Made by a program: the position numbers and the translations under genes. Source: Roseiarcus sp963784805 (GTDB lineage Bacteria; Pseudomonadota; Alphaproteobacteria; Rhizobiales; Beijerinckiaceae). From it: DNA of 64,000 nt. Under the pieces are notes generated by a model. It ran no database searches. It saw nothing but the letters and a program-made list of their open reading frames with translations, and had not been told where the DNA came from. Where the stretch lies: NCBI GenBank assembly GCA_963784805.1, contig CAWASR010000008.1, forward strand, positions 779,285 to 843,284. Reading direction: 5' to 3'. How positions within the stretch are numbered: position 1 is the first letter of the stretch; every line of letters starts with the position of its first letter. Shown one piece after another: positions 63,918 through 64,000 of the stretch.

Positions 63918-64000
63918 GGACGGCTTCCCTTCAGATGGGTTGGTGACAACGACCATCTTGGCACAGTCGATGCCGTTCGGGCGCCGTCCACCCCATCGCC

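Overview
The window looks like a GC-rich (roughly 65% by eye) alphaproteobacterial chromosome of the order Hyphomicrobiales, perhaps near Beijerinckiaceae/Methylocystaceae. The signs are a class I lysyl-tRNA synthetase, a GcrA-type regulator, the Tim44-like/MltA/Smr gene row, a short LID-less adenylate kinase, and a DUF6163 / LdtR-like MarR / Tat-exported L,D-transpeptidase row. The species cannot be named from sequence alone.

Layout. 1-10.9 kb is a metabolic region: the end of a branched-chain amino acid ABC transporter operon (livF', livH, livM), two short-chain dehydrogenases, lysK (minus strand), a 2-haloacid dehalogenase, an acyl-CoA ligase, an epoxide-hydrolase-like gene broken by one frameshift, a YbaK-type deacylase and a DUF72 protein. 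11.1-18 kb holds a GYD-domain gene whose expected ATG reads AGG, acs, an EVE-domain gene and gpsA on the minus strand, then a Tim44-like gene, mltA and an Smr gene on the plus strand. 18.0-22.6 kb has a membrane-anchored trehalose-6-phosphate-synthase-like protein flanked by two copies of a ~55 bp repeat, then guaB.

23.9-28.4 kb is the most notable part: a diversity-generating retroelement (DGR). A multidomain target gene (TIR, nSTAND-type NTPase, membrane helix, formylglycine-generating-enzyme-like C-type-lectin fold) ends in a variable repeat (VR, 26491-26610). An intact avd, a retroelement reverse transcriptase and the template repeat (TR, 28165-28284) follow. VR and TR differ at 16 positions over their first 114 bases, and every one is an adenine in the TR. 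The target and RT frames carry about 13 small frameshifts, while the surrounding core genes are intact, so the element is either decaying or locally mis-sequenced.

28.6-30.5 kb has two small unknown genes and a medium-chain reductase. 31.2-58.5 kb is the macromolecular-synthesis cluster rplJL-rpoBC, then (after a divergent gcrA-like gene) rpsL-rpsG-fusA-tuf and the S10 and spc operons through secY-adk. The usual next genes rpsM-rpsK-rpoA-rplQ are absent; a 3-hydroxyisobutyryl-CoA hydrolase-like gene follows adk with a 4-base overlap. A strong terminator lies between rplO and secY. 59.6-62.4 kb carries DUF6163, ldtR and an L,D-transpeptidase. The right end (62.4-64 kb) is remnant DNA: a dispersed repeat shared with the guaB downstream region, a broken lipoprotein gene, an integrase-like tail, a 104 bp inverted-repeat element and a truncated, frameshifted IS110 transposase.

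No tRNA, rRNA, CRISPR array or replication origin was recognised.
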